From assembly GCF_963422335.1 (NCBI RefSeq), contig NZ_OY729424.1:6262001-6326000 (forward strand): DNA of 64,000 nucleotides, in the 5' to 3' direction. The notes below the pieces were generated by a model, which was not told where the DNA came from, did not search any database, and was given only the letters and a program-made list of their open reading frames with translations. Source of the stretch: an uncultured Roseateles sp. GTDB lineage: Bacteria > Pseudomonadota > Gammaproteobacteria > Burkholderiales > Burkholderiaceae_C. Positions 43,445 through 53,145 of this stretch are shown here, one piece after another. A program made the position numbers and the translations under genes. Each line of letters begins with the position of its first letter. Positions within the stretch are counted from its first letter, which is position 1.

Positions 43445-43717
43445 TCAGCGGTAAAACGCCTCGACCTTGCCCTTGAGCTTGATCATCATCGGGTTGCCTT
43501 TTCGATCCCGCGTCTTGCCGGCCGGTACCTTGACCCAGCCCTCGCTGATGCAGTACTCCTCGACATCGAAGCGCTCCTTGTCGTTCAGCCGTATGCCGAT
43601 CTCGCGTTCGAACACAGCCGCCAGGTAGTGCGGGCTGCGCGGATCCACCGACAGGCGGTCGGGCATGGCTTCGCTGTTGGCGGGGGCGGGCGTGCTGTTG
43701 GAGGTGGCTTCGGTCAT
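43445..43717 (-). CDS. DUF3297 family protein
   Basis: 90 residues. The core PDRLSVDPRSPHYLAAVFER, GIRLNDKERFDVEEYCISEGWVKV and the ending KLKGKVEAFYR match DUF3297, a small cytosolic family of unknown function. Start ATG 43717 adds a Thr/Ser/Pro/Ala-rich lead; an internal ATG (about residue 19, MPDRLSVDP) would give the bare domain. Convergent with the GGDEF-EAL gene. Confidence 0.75.
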   Translation of the reverse strand: MTEATSNSTPAPANSEAMPDRLSVDPRSPHYLAAVFEREIGIRLNDKERFDVEEYCISEGWVKVPAGKTRDRKGNPMMIKLKGKVEAFYR

Positions 43718-43812
43718 GGACGGATTCTCTTCGGGTAACTCGGACAGGGGGCGATTGTCGTGGATTTGCGCCCTGGCTTGCGCCGCCGATGGCGTTGCCC
43801 TCACGGCCTGGC

Positions 43813-44910
43813 TCAGGACCCGTCGAAGACCACCCGGTTGCGCCCGCCGGCCTTGGCCTGGTACAGCGCACGGTCGGCCGCGGCCACCAGGCCGGCGGCC
43901 ATGGCGGCCGCTTCCCGGCCCGGCGCCGCATCGAGCATGGCCAGGCCGATGGAAATCGTCACGTCCAGCGCCTGGCCGCTGTCGGCAGCGCAGGGCATGG
44001 CAGCAATGCGGGAGCGGATGCGCTCGGCAATCTCGCGCACATGCTGGGCGCCGGTCTGCGGCAGCAGCACGACGAACTCCTCGCCGCCATAGCGGGCAAT
44101 GGTGTCGCCGGCACGCAACTGCGACTGTATGCAATGGCCCACCGCCCGCAGCACCGCGTCACCGGCCGGGTGGCCATGGCTGTCGTTGATGTGCTTGAAC
44201 TTGTCGATGTCCAGGAACATGCAGGCCAGCGCATGCTTGTAGCGCCGTGCCTGGGCGATCTCGATGCCGCAGCGGTGCTCGAAATAGCGGCGGTTGTGCA
44301 CGCCGGTGAGCAGGTCGGTCAGGCCGGCAAGCTTGACGCGCTCCTGGTTCAGCACACTCTCCAGGCAGACGGACACGATGCTGGCCAGACGCTCCAGCAG
44401 ATGGGTGCCGGCGGCCGGGTCATAGCGCTCGGCGTCGCAACTGCCGAAATGCAGGCTGCCGATCAGCTCACCATGTCGGCTCAAGGGCAGCAGGGCCACC
44501 GAACGCGGCGGCCGCGGCGGCGCGTTGAAGAAGCGGGCGTGCAGGCTGGCTTCAAAAGCCTCCAGCCGGGGCTTGCGTACCCGACCATACAACTCGTCCA
44601 GCGGCGTGGCGGAGGGCAGCAGCACCAGATCATTCAGCACCGAGCCATCACGCAGCTCGCCGTCCAGGATGCGGGCGGTCTCGCCATCGGCATCGACCAG
44701 GGCCAGGGTCACGCTCTCGATGCCGAAGGCCTGGCCATAGTCGCTGAGCAGCAGGCGCAGCAACTCCAGCACCGAGCGGGCGCCGATCAGCCGGTGCTCC
44801 AGCCCTTCGAAGCGGCGCATCTTCTCCTCATTGGCCCGCGCCTCGCGCAGCAACGCGTCGAGCTGCCTGCGCAGGTTCAGGTTTTCTGCTTCTAGTTGGC
44901 TGTCATGCAT
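43813..44910 (-). CDS. diguanylate cyclase with N-terminal DUF484 (GAF-like) domain
   Basis: 365 residues. N-terminal coiled coil (about 5-40), a DUF484/GAF-like sensor region (about 45-195; LSRHGELIGSLHFGSCDAERY), and a GGDEF domain with YGGEEF and RAGD inhibition site five residues upstream. Soluble, so it senses a cytosolic signal. Separated by 95 bases from the DUF3297 gene downstream. Intact active site predicts c-di-GMP synthesis. Confidence 0.85.
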   Translation of the reverse strand: MHDSQLEAENLNLRRQLDALLREARANEEKMRRFEGLEHRLIGARSVLELLRLLLSDYGQAFGIESVTLALVDADGETARILDGELRDGSVLNDLVLLPSATPLDELYGRVRKPRLEAFEASLHARFFNAPPRPPRSVALLPLSRHGELIGSLHFGSCDAERYDPAAGTHLLERLASIVSVCLESVLNQERVKLAGLTDLLTGVHNRRYFEHRCGIEIAQARRYKHALACMFLDIDKFKHINDSHGHPAGDAVLRAVGHCIQSQLRAGDTIARYGGEEFVVLLPQTGAQHVREIAERIRSRIAAMPCAADSGQALDVTISIGLAMLDAAPGREAAAMAAGLVAAADRALYQAKAGGRNRVVFDGS

Positions 44911-44949
44911 CCCGGGCCGCTGGCTGATCTCAAGCCTCTACTGTAGCGC

Positions 44950-45651
44950 TCAGGCGACCAGGCGATAGCCCACCCCGGTTTCGGTCAGCAGATGCCGGGG
45001 CTGGGCCGGCTGCGCCTCCAGCTTCTGGCGCAGATTGCCCATGTAGACGCGCAGGTAGTGGTTGTCGTCGCCATGGCTGGGGCCCCAGACGGCCTTCAGC
45101 AGCTGCCGGTGCGTCAGCACCTTGCCGGCATTGGCGACCAGATGGGTCAGGAGCCGGTATTCGATCGGCGTCAGGTGCACTTCCATGCCGGCGCGCTTGA
45201 CCAGGCGCGCGGCCAGGTCAAGCTCCACCTCGCCGAAACGGAACAGGCTGGAGGCGGCCTCACCCGAGGCGCTCTGTGACTGGCTGCGGCGCTGCGCCGC
45301 GCGCACCCGCGCCATCAGCTCACCCACGCCGAAGGGCTTGGTCAGATAGTCGTCCGCGCCGGCATCGAGTGCGGCAATCTTGTCGGCCTCGTCGGTGCGG
45401 GCCGACAGCACGATCACGGTCACGCCAGACCAGCCGCGCAGGTCACGCAGATAGTCGACGCCGTCGCCGTCAGGCAGGCCCAGGTCGAGCACGATCAGTT
45501 CCGGCCGGCGCGTGCCCGCATCGACCAGGCCCTGGCGCACAGTGCCGGCCTCGAACACCTGCCAGCCCTCGGCCTCCAGCGCCAGGCGCACGAAGCGGCG
45601 GATGCTGGGCTCGTCCTCGACGATCAGGGCGGTGGGGCGGGAGTCACTCAT
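44950..45651 (-). CDS. kdpE: KDP operon response regulator
   Basis: 233 residues. Receiver domain with DE in VEDEPSIRRF, acceptor Asp in VLDLGLPDGDG, Thr/Ser and Lys in LSARTDE and YLTKPFGV, then an OmpR-type winged helix (ELDLAARLVKRAGMEVHLTPIEYRLL...YLRVYMGNLRQKLE). Activated by KdpD under low potassium or osmotic stress to turn on kdpFABC. Overlaps the end of kdpD by eight bases. Confidence 0.93.
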   Translation of the reverse strand: MSDSRPTALIVEDEPSIRRFVRLALEAEGWQVFEAGTVRQGLVDAGTRRPELIVLDLGLPDGDGVDYLRDLRGWSGVTVIVLSARTDEADKIAALDAGADDYLTKPFGVGELMARVRAAQRRSQSQSASGEAASSLFRFGEVELDLAARLVKRAGMEVHLTPIEYRLLTHLVANAGKVLTHRQLLKAVWGPSHGDDNHYLRVYMGNLRQKLEAQPAQPRHLLTETGVGYRLVA

Positions 45652-48355
45652 CGGCGTCTTCGAGGTCGGGCAACGGGGGCGGGGTGCCCAAGGGCAGGCT
45701 CAGCACAAACCGGGCGCCACCACCGGCCGCGGTCTCGGCCCAGATGCGCCCTTGATGGGCCTGCATGATGGCACGACAGATCGCCAGGCCCAGGCCGACA
45801 CCAGGCGTCGATGACTCCTTTTCACCGCGGGTGAACTTGTCGAACAGCTGCTCCTCGCGGCCGGCCGGCAGGCCCAGGCCGTGGTCGGCCACGCTGAGCA
45901 GCAAGTCGGTCTCACCCGCCTCGGCACTGATCTTGATCGAGGTGCCGGCCGGCGTGTACTTGGCGGCGTTCTCCAGCAGGTTGCACAGCACGCGCTCGAT
46001 CAGCACCGCGTCCAGCTGCACCAGCGGCAGCTCCGGCGCCAGCGCGATATCGATCTGCCGGCCACCCAGCACCGGCTGCATCGCCTGCAGCGCGCTGCCC
46101 ACCACCTCCTCGATCGGCTGCCACTCCAGGCGCAGCTGCACAGTGCCGCTTTGCAGCCGCGCCATGTCCAGCAGCTTGTTGACCATGGCGTTGATGCGCT
46201 GCGCTTCTTGCCTCAGCGCCTGGGCCATCTCCTGACCGGCCTCGGGCAGCTGGGGCAAGGCGGCCAGCGTGTCGGCCAGGCCGTAGACCACGGCCAAGGG
46301 CGTGCGCAGGTCATGCGACAAGGCCGACAGCAGCGAGTTGCGCAGCCGCTCGGACTCGATGTGCACCAGCGCGTCCTGCGCCACCTCGACGTAATGCACC
46401 CGCTCCAGCGCCTGGCCGATGATGCTGGCATAGGTGTCGAGCTGGGCGCGGCGCTCGGGCTGCATCACCGCGGCTAGGTCGCGCGGGCGCAGCGCCAGCA
46501 CGCCGCGCGCGCGCATCGGCGCCTGCAAGGGCAGGTAGAACCAGGGGCTGCCGGGCAAGGTGTCGGTGGCCAGGCCGGCCGCCTGGCCATGGTCCAGTGC
46601 CCAGCGGGCGGTGCCCAGATCGGGCGGATCGGCTTGTTGATCGACACCCGGCGGCAGCTGCAAGCGGTCCTGCAGATCGAGCACCAGCACCAGCGCCCGG
46701 CCATGCAGCTCGCGCGACAGGCTGTCTTGCGCGCTCTGCACCACCTGCTCGGTCTGCAGCGCGCCCGACAGCTCGCGCGTCAGCTCGAACAGCGCCCGCG
46801 AGCGCGCCTCGCGCTCGGCCGCCACTTGGGCCTGGTAACGCAGATGGGCGGTCAGCTGGCCGGTCACCAGGCCCACCACCAGCATCACGACAAAGGTCAG
46901 CAGGTACTGCACATCGGAGACCGCAAAGCTCAGATGCGGCGCGACGAAGAAGAAGTCGAACAGGCCGACGCAGACGAAGCTGGCCAGCACCGAGGGCCCG
47001 CGCCCCCAGCGCAGCGACACGCCCACCACCGTCAGCAGGAACAGCATGACGATATTGGCCTCGTCGAAATACGCCTGCAGCGGCCGGGCCAGCGCCGTGG
47101 TGGCCACGCAGGCCAGCAAGGCCATGCCGTAGCGCCGCCATTGGCTGACCCAGCGCGACCAGCTGAGCGTCGCCGCATCGCTGGGCGCCTTGGCCGCTGG
47201 CGTGGCCAAGGGGCGGCCGACTTCGATCAGGTCCACATCGGGAGCGCTGCCGGCAACGCGCTGGTGCAGGCCGGCACCGGCAAACCATTGCTGCCACCTT
47301 GAGCGGGCGGGAGACCGCCCCAGCACCAGCTGCGAGAGATTGTGTTCGCGGGCATGGGCGATCAGCGCCTGGGCCGTGTCCTGCGCCTGCAACACGGCGG
47401 TGGCCGCGCCCAGGTCATGGGCCAGGCGCACCACGCGCAGGATGCGCTCGCGCTGCGCATCGGGCAGGCGCTGCAGCTGCGGCGTCTCGACATAGACCGC
47501 GTGCCAGCTGACATTGAGCTGCTGGGCCAGCCTTGCGGCGCTGCGCACCACATGCTCGGCACCCACCGAGGGGCCGATGGCGCACAGAATCGCCGCTTCG
47601 GTCTTCCAGACCTGGCTGATGGCCTTGTTGCTGCGCCAGGCCTGCACATCGTCTTCCACCCGGTCGGCGGTGCGGCGCAGCGCCAGCTCGCGCAGGGCCA
47701 TCAGATTGCCCTTGCGAAAGAAGTTGCGTGCCGCCCGCTCGGCCTGGGCAGGGAGATAGACCTTGCCGGCCTTCAGCCGCGCCAGCAGCTCGTCGGCGGG
47801 CGTATCGACCATCACGACCTCGTCGGCACGGTCGAAGAAGGTGTCGGGCAGGGTCTCGTGGACGCGGATGCCGGTGATGCCCCCGACCACGTCGTTGAGG
47901 CTCTCCAGATGCTGGACGTTCAGCGTGGTGTAGACATTGATGCCATTGGCCAGCAGCTCCTCGACATCCTGCCAGCGCTTGGGGTGGCGCGAACCGGCAA
48001 CATTGGAGTGGGCCAGCTCGTCGACCAGTATCAATGCCGGGTGGCGGGCCAGTGCGGCATCCAGATCGAACTCGGGCAGGCTGCGGCCGCGGTAGTCGAT
48101 CTGCCGTGCCGGCAGGACCTCCAGCCCCTCGGTCAGCGCCAGCGTCTCGCTGCGGCCATGGGTCTCGACGACCCCGACCAGCACCTCACAGCCCTCGCTC
48201 AGGAGCTTGCGCGCCGCCTGCAGCATCGCAAAGGTCTTGCCCACGCCGGCCGAGGAGCCGAAGTAGATGCGCAACTTGCCGCGCGTGGCCTGCTGTTCTT
48301 CCTGGCGCAATTGCTCCAGCAAGGCATCGGGGTCTGGTCTTGAGGGGTCTGACAT
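45644..48355 (-). CDS. kdpD: KDP sensor histidine kinase
   Basis: 903 residues. The N-terminal KdpD domain has a Walker A-like FGSSAGVGKTFAML and the family stretch DELAHSNVAGSRHPKRWQDVEELL; then a universal-stress-protein-like domain (about 250-375), four clustered membrane segments (about 400-495), a GAF-like region, HisKA with ALSHDLRTPLAVVYG and HATPase with NLLENAAKYTPAG and DHGLGLP. Senses potassium and turgor. Three bases separate it from the kdpC stop. Confidence 0.93.
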   Translation of the reverse strand: MSDPSRPDPDALLEQLRQEEQQATRGKLRIYFGSSAGVGKTFAMLQAARKLLSEGCEVLVGVVETHGRSETLALTEGLEVLPARQIDYRGRSLPEFDLDAALARHPALILVDELAHSNVAGSRHPKRWQDVEELLANGINVYTTLNVQHLESLNDVVGGITGIRVHETLPDTFFDRADEVVMVDTPADELLARLKAGKVYLPAQAERAARNFFRKGNLMALRELALRRTADRVEDDVQAWRSNKAISQVWKTEAAILCAIGPSVGAEHVVRSAARLAQQLNVSWHAVYVETPQLQRLPDAQRERILRVVRLAHDLGAATAVLQAQDTAQALIAHAREHNLSQLVLGRSPARSRWQQWFAGAGLHQRVAGSAPDVDLIEVGRPLATPAAKAPSDAATLSWSRWVSQWRRYGMALLACVATTALARPLQAYFDEANIVMLFLLTVVGVSLRWGRGPSVLASFVCVGLFDFFFVAPHLSFAVSDVQYLLTFVVMLVVGLVTGQLTAHLRYQAQVAAEREARSRALFELTRELSGALQTEQVVQSAQDSLSRELHGRALVLVLDLQDRLQLPPGVDQQADPPDLGTARWALDHGQAAGLATDTLPGSPWFYLPLQAPMRARGVLALRPRDLAAVMQPERRAQLDTYASIIGQALERVHYVEVAQDALVHIESERLRNSLLSALSHDLRTPLAVVYGLADTLAALPQLPEAGQEMAQALRQEAQRINAMVNKLLDMARLQSGTVQLRLEWQPIEEVVGSALQAMQPVLGGRQIDIALAPELPLVQLDAVLIERVLCNLLENAAKYTPAGTSIKISAEAGETDLLLSVADHGLGLPAGREEQLFDKFTRGEKESSTPGVGLGLAICRAIMQAHQGRIWAETAAGGGARFVLSLPLGTPPPLPDLEDADE

Positions 48356-48358
48356 GAC

Positions 48359-48931
48359 TCAGCGATTGTGATCGAGAGCCAGGTTCAGCTTGAGCACGTT
48401 GACGCGCGGCTCGCCCAGCAGGCCCAGATCCCGGCCTTCGGTGTGGGCGTCGATCAGGCGCAACACCTCGGACGCGGGCAAATGACGCTCGCGCGCCACA
48501 CGGCCGGCCTGGTAGCGGGCGGCGGCGATCGTGATGTGCGGGTCCAGGCCGCTGGCCGAGGCGGTCACCAGGTCGGCGGGCACCGGCAGCTGGTTGCCGG
48601 GATCGGCCGCGCGCAAGACTTCTACGCGGCCCTTCACTGCATCGACCAGGGCCGGATTCAGCGGACCCTGGTTGGAGCCGCTGGAGCCAGCCGCATTGGT
48701 GGTCATCGGGGCCGTGGCCGAAGGGCGACCCCAGAAGTACTTGGGTGCAGTGAAGCTCTGGCCGATCAGCTCGGAGCCGACCACCTTGCCGCCCTCCTCG
48801 ATCAAGCTGCCAGAAGCCTGGTGCGCAAACAGCGCCTGGCCAGCGCCGGTGACGGCCAAGGGATACAGCAGGCCGGTGACCGCGCTCAGCACGACCAGGG
48901 ACACGATGGCAGGACGCAGGGAATTCAACAT
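48359..48931 (-). CDS. kdpC: KDP potassium ATPase subunit C
   Basis: 190 residues: a membrane segment (about 9-30) and a periplasmic domain with the conserved GSELIGQSF, FWGRPSAT, and LDPHITIAAARYQAGRVAR motifs. It stabilises the KdpFABC complex. ATG 48931 rather than the longer frame start at 49000, which would overlap the kdpB end. Confidence 0.93.
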   Translation of the reverse strand: MLNSLRPAIVSLVVLSAVTGLLYPLAVTGAGQALFAHQASGSLIEEGGKVVGSELIGQSFTAPKYFWGRPSATAPMTTNAAGSSGSNQGPLNPALVDAVKGRVEVLRAADPGNQLPVPADLVTASASGLDPHITIAAARYQAGRVARERHLPASEVLRLIDAHTEGRDLGLLGEPRVNVLKLNLALDHNR

Positions 48932-48947
48932 GGAAGCAACTCCTTGA

Positions 48948-51038
48948 TTAAACGAGGTGGGCGGTGACCAGCAGCAGGTCGATCGCCTTGATGCCGACAA
49001 AGGGCACGATCAGGCCGCCCAGGCCGTAGATCAACAGATTGCGGCGTAGCAGCGCGGCAGCGCCGATGGCGCGGTAGGCAACGCCCTTCAACGCCAGCGG
49101 AATCAGCGCGACGATGATCAGCGCGTTGAAGATCACCGCCGACAGAATCGCCGAGCTGGGGCTGTGCAGGGCCATCACGTTCAGCGCCGTCAGTTGCGGA
49201 TAGACGCCGACGAACATGGCCGGAATGATGGCGAAGTACTTGGCCACATCATTGGCGATCGAGAAGGTCGTCAGCGATCCGCGCGTCATCAACAGCTGCT
49301 TGCCGGTTTCGACGATCTCCAGCAGCTTGGTCGGGTTGGAGTCCAGGTCGACCATATTGCCGGCCTCCTTGGCCGCCTGGGTGCCGGTGTTCATGGCCAC
49401 GGCCACATCGGCCTGGGCCAGGGCCGGGGCGTCATTGGTGCCGTCGCCGGTCATGGCGACCAAGCGGCCCTCGGCCTGGTACTCGCGTATCAGCTTCAGC
49501 TTGGCCTCGGGCGTGGCCTCGGCCAGGAAGTCATCGACGCCGGCCTCGGCGGCAATCGCGGCGGCCGTCAGGCGGTTGTCGCCGGTGATCATCACCGTCT
49601 TGATGCCCATGCGGCGCAGCTCGGCAAAGCGCTCCTTGATGCCACCCTTGACGATGTCCTTCAGCTCGACCACACCGAGCGCCCGTGCGCCGTCTGCCAC
49701 GACCAGGGGCGTGCTGCCACGGCGCGCCACGTCGTCGATCAACTGGCTCAGTTCGGTGGGGAAGCTGCCGCCCAGGGCCTGCACGTGCTGGCGCACGGCC
49801 TCGCCGGCGCCCTTGCGAATCACGCGGCCACCGGCCAGATCGACGCCGCTCATCCGCGTCTGCGCGGTGAAGGGCACGAACTGGGCCTGCAGCGATGCCA
49901 TATCCCTTTCGCGCAGATTGAAGCGGGTCTTGGCCAGCACGACGATGCTGCGGCCCTCTGGGGTCTCATCGGCCAGCGACGACAGCTGCGCCGCGTCGGC
50001 CAGCTGCTGCTCGGTCACGCCCGGCACCGGCATGAAGGCGCTGGCCTGGCGGTTGCCCAGGGTGATGGTGCCGGTCTTGTCCAGCATCAGCACGTCCACG
50101 TCGCCGGCGGCCTCGACGGCGCGACCCGAGGTGGCGATCACATTGGCCTGCATCATGCGGCTCATGCCGGCCACGCCGATGGCCGACAGCAGGCCGCCGA
50201 TGGTGGTCGGGATCAGGCAGACCAGCAGCGCGATCAGGGCCGTGATCGACACCACGGTGCCGGCCCCGGCCGCCTCGACACTGAACATCGAGAACGGCAG
50301 CAGGGTCACGGTGACGACCAGAAACACCAGGGTCAGCGCCACCAGCAGAATCGTCAGTGCGATCTCGTTGGGCGTCTTCTGGCGCTTGGCGCCCTCGACC
50401 ATGGCAATCATGCGATCCAGGAACGATTCACCGGGGTTGACGCTGATGCGCACCACCAGCCAGTCGGACAGCACGCGGGTACCGCCTGTGACCGAACCGA
50501 AGTCGCCGCCCGATTCGCGTATCACGGGCGCCGATTCGCCGGTGATGGCGCTCTCGTCGACCGAGGCCACGCCTTCGATGACCTCGCCATCCAGCGGGAT
50601 CATGTCGCCAGCCTCGACCAGCACGACATGGCCCTTGCGCAGCTCGTCCGATTGCACCGGATGCCATTGCGAGCCATGCTTGGGCTCGTGCAGCTTCTTC
50701 GCCCAGGTGCGCGTCTTCAACCCGCGCAGTGAGGCCGCCTGCGCCTTGCTGCGGCCCTCGGCCATGGCCTCGGCGAAGTTGGCGAACAGCACCGTGAACC
50801 ACAGCCACAGCGCGATCGCCAGGATGAAGGTCGAGCCCTCGGTGCCAGCGATGGCCGGCACGCGCAGGCTCAGCGCCCACAGCAGGCTGGTCAGCAGCGA
50901 GCCGATGTAGACAACGAACATCACCGGGTTGCGCCACTGCAGGCGCGGGTCCAGCTTGACGAAGGACTCGCGCAAGGCAGGCCCCACCAGCTTGGGATCA
51001 AAAAGCGAGAAAGCGGTTTGGGTATTCATGGTGGTCAT
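48948..51038 (-). CDS. kdpB: KDP potassium ATPase subunit B
   Basis: 696-residue P-type ATPase. Phosphorylated Asp in MLDKTGTITLGN, actuator TGES in ITGESAPVIRESGGD, nucleotide-binding KGAGEAVRQHV, and hinge MTGDGTNDAPALAQADVAVAMN. Drives high-affinity potassium uptake through KdpA using ATP, in the inner membrane. ATG 51038 follows the kdpA stop by three bases. Confidence 0.95.
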   Translation of the reverse strand: MTTMNTQTAFSLFDPKLVGPALRESFVKLDPRLQWRNPVMFVVYIGSLLTSLLWALSLRVPAIAGTEGSTFILAIALWLWFTVLFANFAEAMAEGRSKAQAASLRGLKTRTWAKKLHEPKHGSQWHPVQSDELRKGHVVLVEAGDMIPLDGEVIEGVASVDESAITGESAPVIRESGGDFGSVTGGTRVLSDWLVVRISVNPGESFLDRMIAMVEGAKRQKTPNEIALTILLVALTLVFLVVTVTLLPFSMFSVEAAGAGTVVSITALIALLVCLIPTTIGGLLSAIGVAGMSRMMQANVIATSGRAVEAAGDVDVLMLDKTGTITLGNRQASAFMPVPGVTEQQLADAAQLSSLADETPEGRSIVVLAKTRFNLRERDMASLQAQFVPFTAQTRMSGVDLAGGRVIRKGAGEAVRQHVQALGGSFPTELSQLIDDVARRGSTPLVVADGARALGVVELKDIVKGGIKERFAELRRMGIKTVMITGDNRLTAAAIAAEAGVDDFLAEATPEAKLKLIREYQAEGRLVAMTGDGTNDAPALAQADVAVAMNTGTQAAKEAGNMVDLDSNPTKLLEIVETGKQLLMTRGSLTTFSIANDVAKYFAIIPAMFVGVYPQLTALNVMALHSPSSAILSAVIFNALIIVALIPLALKGVAYRAIGAAALLRRNLLIYGLGGLIVPFVGIKAIDLLLVTAHLV

Positions 51039-51041
51039 GAT

Positions 51042-52838
51042 TCAGACCTTCATCAAAAGCAGGTGCTCGACGACCGGCCCCAGGGCCAGCGCTGGCACGT
51101 AATTGAGCAGGCCCACCAGCAGCACGGTGCCGACCAGCAGCGCGACGAACAGAGGACCATGGGTGCCCAGCGTGCCGGCGCCAACCGGGATGCGCTTCTT
51201 GGCCGCCAGGCTGCCGGCCAGGGCCAGCACCGGAACGATCACGCCGAAGCGGCCCAGCCACATCACGATGCCCAGCAGCGTGTTGTAGAACGGCGTGTTG
51301 GCCGACAGGCCGGCGAAGGCGCTGCCGTTGTTGTTGCCGGCCGAGGTCAGCGCGTAGAGGATTTCCGAGAAGCCATGCGCGCCGGGGTTGGCAATGCCTG
51401 CCTTGCCGCCGGCGGCCAGCACGGCAACGGCCGTGCCCACCAGCACCACGATGGGCGTGACGAGGATGGCGATGGACACCATCTTCATGTCATGGCTCTC
51501 GATCTTCTTGCCCAGATACTCGGGTGTGCGGCCAATCATCAGTCCGGCGATGAAGACCGCCATCACGGCAAAGATCAGCATGCCGTACAGGCCCGTACCG
51601 ACGCCGCCGAACACCACCTCGCCCAGCTGCATCATCACCAGGGTGACCATGCCCCCGATAGGCGTCAGCGAGTCGTGCATCGCATTCACCGCACCGCAGG
51701 AGGCGGCCGTGGTGATGACGGCGAACAGGCTGCTGGCGTTGATGCCGAAGCGGGTTTCCTTGCCCTCCATATTGCCGCCGGCCTGGCTGGCGCTGAGCGT
51801 CTGGTCAACACCGAGCGCGGCCAGCGCGGGGTTGCCCGCCTGCTCGGCCGAGGTGGCTGCGACCACACCGGCAATGAACAGCACGCTCATCGCCGCCAGG
51901 ATCGCCACGCCCTGGCGCTTGTCAGCGACCAGGCGGCCAAAGGCAAAGCACAGCGCGGCCGGGATCAGGAAGATGGACAACATCTGCGCGAAGTTGGCCA
52001 GCGGGGTCGGGTTCTCGTAGGGGTGCGCCGAGTTGGCGTTGAAGAAGCCTCCGCCATTGGTGCCCAGCATCTTGATCGCCTCCTGCGAGGCCACCGGGCC
52101 CATGGCCAGCTGCTGGATCGCGCTTTGAGCAGCTTCCGTCACCGGCTGGCCTTTCTCGTCGGTCAGCGGCTGGCCGTCGGCACCAAGCTTGGGCGCATGG
52201 TAGTTGTTGACCTCCAGCGTCGTTGCATCCTTGTAGGCGTCGAAGTTCTGGATCACGCCCTGGCCGACCAGGAAGATGGCGAACACGAACGACAAGGGCA
52301 GCAGCACCCACAGGGTGACGCGGGTCAGGTCGGCCCAGAAGTTGCCTATCGTGCCCGAGAGCTTGGAGGAGAAGCCGCGAATCAGCGCAAACACCACCGC
52401 GATGCCGGTGGCGGCCGAGACAAAATTCTGCACCGTCAGCGCCAGCATCTGGGTCAGATAGCTCATGGCGGACTCGCCCCCATAGCCCTGCCAGTTGGTA
52501 TTGGTGACGAAACTGATGGCGGTGTTGAAAGCCGAGTCAGGCGAGATCGACGCCATGCCCTGGGGGTTCAGCGGTAGCAGGCCCTGCAGGCGCTGCAAGG
52601 CATAGACCGTCAGCACGCCCAGGAAGTTGAACAGCAGCAAGGCGAAGGCGTATTGCTTCCAGTGCATGCCCTCGTCGGGCTTGACGCCGGCCAGCCGGTA
52701 GAACCCGCCTTCGACCACAGCCATCCAGCGCGGCAAGCCGCCTTCAGCCACGCGGGCAAGCCACTTCGACAGCGGCCAGGCGAGCAAGAGCAAGAGGCCC
52801 ATGAAGAACCCCAGATGAATCCATGCGGTGGAGCCCAT
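51042..52838 (-). CDS. kdpA: KDP potassium ATPase subunit A
   Basis: 598 residues with about ten membrane segments. The potassium-channel-like selectivity sequences are recognisable (FVTNTNWQGYGGESAMSYLTQ, LGTNGGGFFNANSAHPYENP, GNNNGSAFAGL), typical of the four-fold pseudo-symmetric KdpA pore. It selects and passes potassium. ATG 52838 lies three bases after the kdpF stop. Confidence 0.95.
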   Translation of the reverse strand: MGSTAWIHLGFFMGLLLLLAWPLSKWLARVAEGGLPRWMAVVEGGFYRLAGVKPDEGMHWKQYAFALLLFNFLGVLTVYALQRLQGLLPLNPQGMASISPDSAFNTAISFVTNTNWQGYGGESAMSYLTQMLALTVQNFVSAATGIAVVFALIRGFSSKLSGTIGNFWADLTRVTLWVLLPLSFVFAIFLVGQGVIQNFDAYKDATTLEVNNYHAPKLGADGQPLTDEKGQPVTEAAQSAIQQLAMGPVASQEAIKMLGTNGGGFFNANSAHPYENPTPLANFAQMLSIFLIPAALCFAFGRLVADKRQGVAILAAMSVLFIAGVVAATSAEQAGNPALAALGVDQTLSASQAGGNMEGKETRFGINASSLFAVITTAASCGAVNAMHDSLTPIGGMVTLVMMQLGEVVFGGVGTGLYGMLIFAVMAVFIAGLMIGRTPEYLGKKIESHDMKMVSIAILVTPIVVLVGTAVAVLAAGGKAGIANPGAHGFSEILYALTSAGNNNGSAFAGLSANTPFYNTLLGIVMWLGRFGVIVPVLALAGSLAAKKRIPVGAGTLGTHGPLFVALLVGTVLLVGLLNYVPALALGPVVEHLLLMKV

Positions 52839-52841
52839 GTT

Positions 52842-52931
52842 TCAGAACTCCTCGGCGCGCAGCAGCGCGTACAGCAGATAGATAAAAAGGGCTGCGGCGG
52901 TGAAGCCGCTCAGCCAGTAGAGGGCGTTCAT
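52842..52931 (-). CDS. kdpF: KDP potassium ATPase subunit F
   Basis: 29-residue single-membrane-segment protein (MNALYWLSGFTAAALFIYLL...), the usual size and place for KdpF, which stabilises the KdpFABC complex. Starts inside the stop of the preceding 30-residue gene (ATGA) and ends three bases before kdpA. Missed by standard gene length cut-offs. Confidence 0.88.
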   Translation of the reverse strand: MNALYWLSGFTAAALFIYLLYALLRAEEF

Positions 52932-53020
52932 TTGCGCGGCTCCAGGTTTTGGCTGGCCACGGCCAGTCCGATGGCCAGGCCGAACAGGCCCAGGCTCAGT
53001 AGCAAAAAGAAGGCATCCAT
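52928..53020 (-). CDS. small membrane peptide ahead of kdpF
   Basis: 30-residue open frame (MDAFFLLLSLGLFGLAIGLAVAS...) consisting of one hydrophobic helix and a short basic end (NLEPRK). It overlaps the kdpF start by four bases (ATGA), so it is very probably translated with the operon. Similar short frames occur before kdpF in other genomes as I recall. It could be a further accessory subunit or a leader peptide. The 125-base region upstream carries the operon promoter, but no convincing -35/-10 or KdpE site stood out. Confidence 0.6.
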   Translation of the reverse strand: MDAFFLLLSLGLFGLAIGLAVASQNLEPRK

Positions 53021-53145
53021 GCTCAGCTCGTGATCGAGTTCAGATGCCCAGAGCTTAAAAATCGGCGCGTCAAGTTGGCGTAGAAGCTGGCGCGGCCGGT
53101 ATCAAGAATCTGTAAAGATGTGGGACTTGCCCAAAGGAGAGACAT

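Noticed and set aside
53021..53145. Promoter and KdpE site for kdp.
   Set aside because: TTGACG and TTGATA are present on the minus strand but no convincing -10 partner or known KdpE motif; left unannotated.
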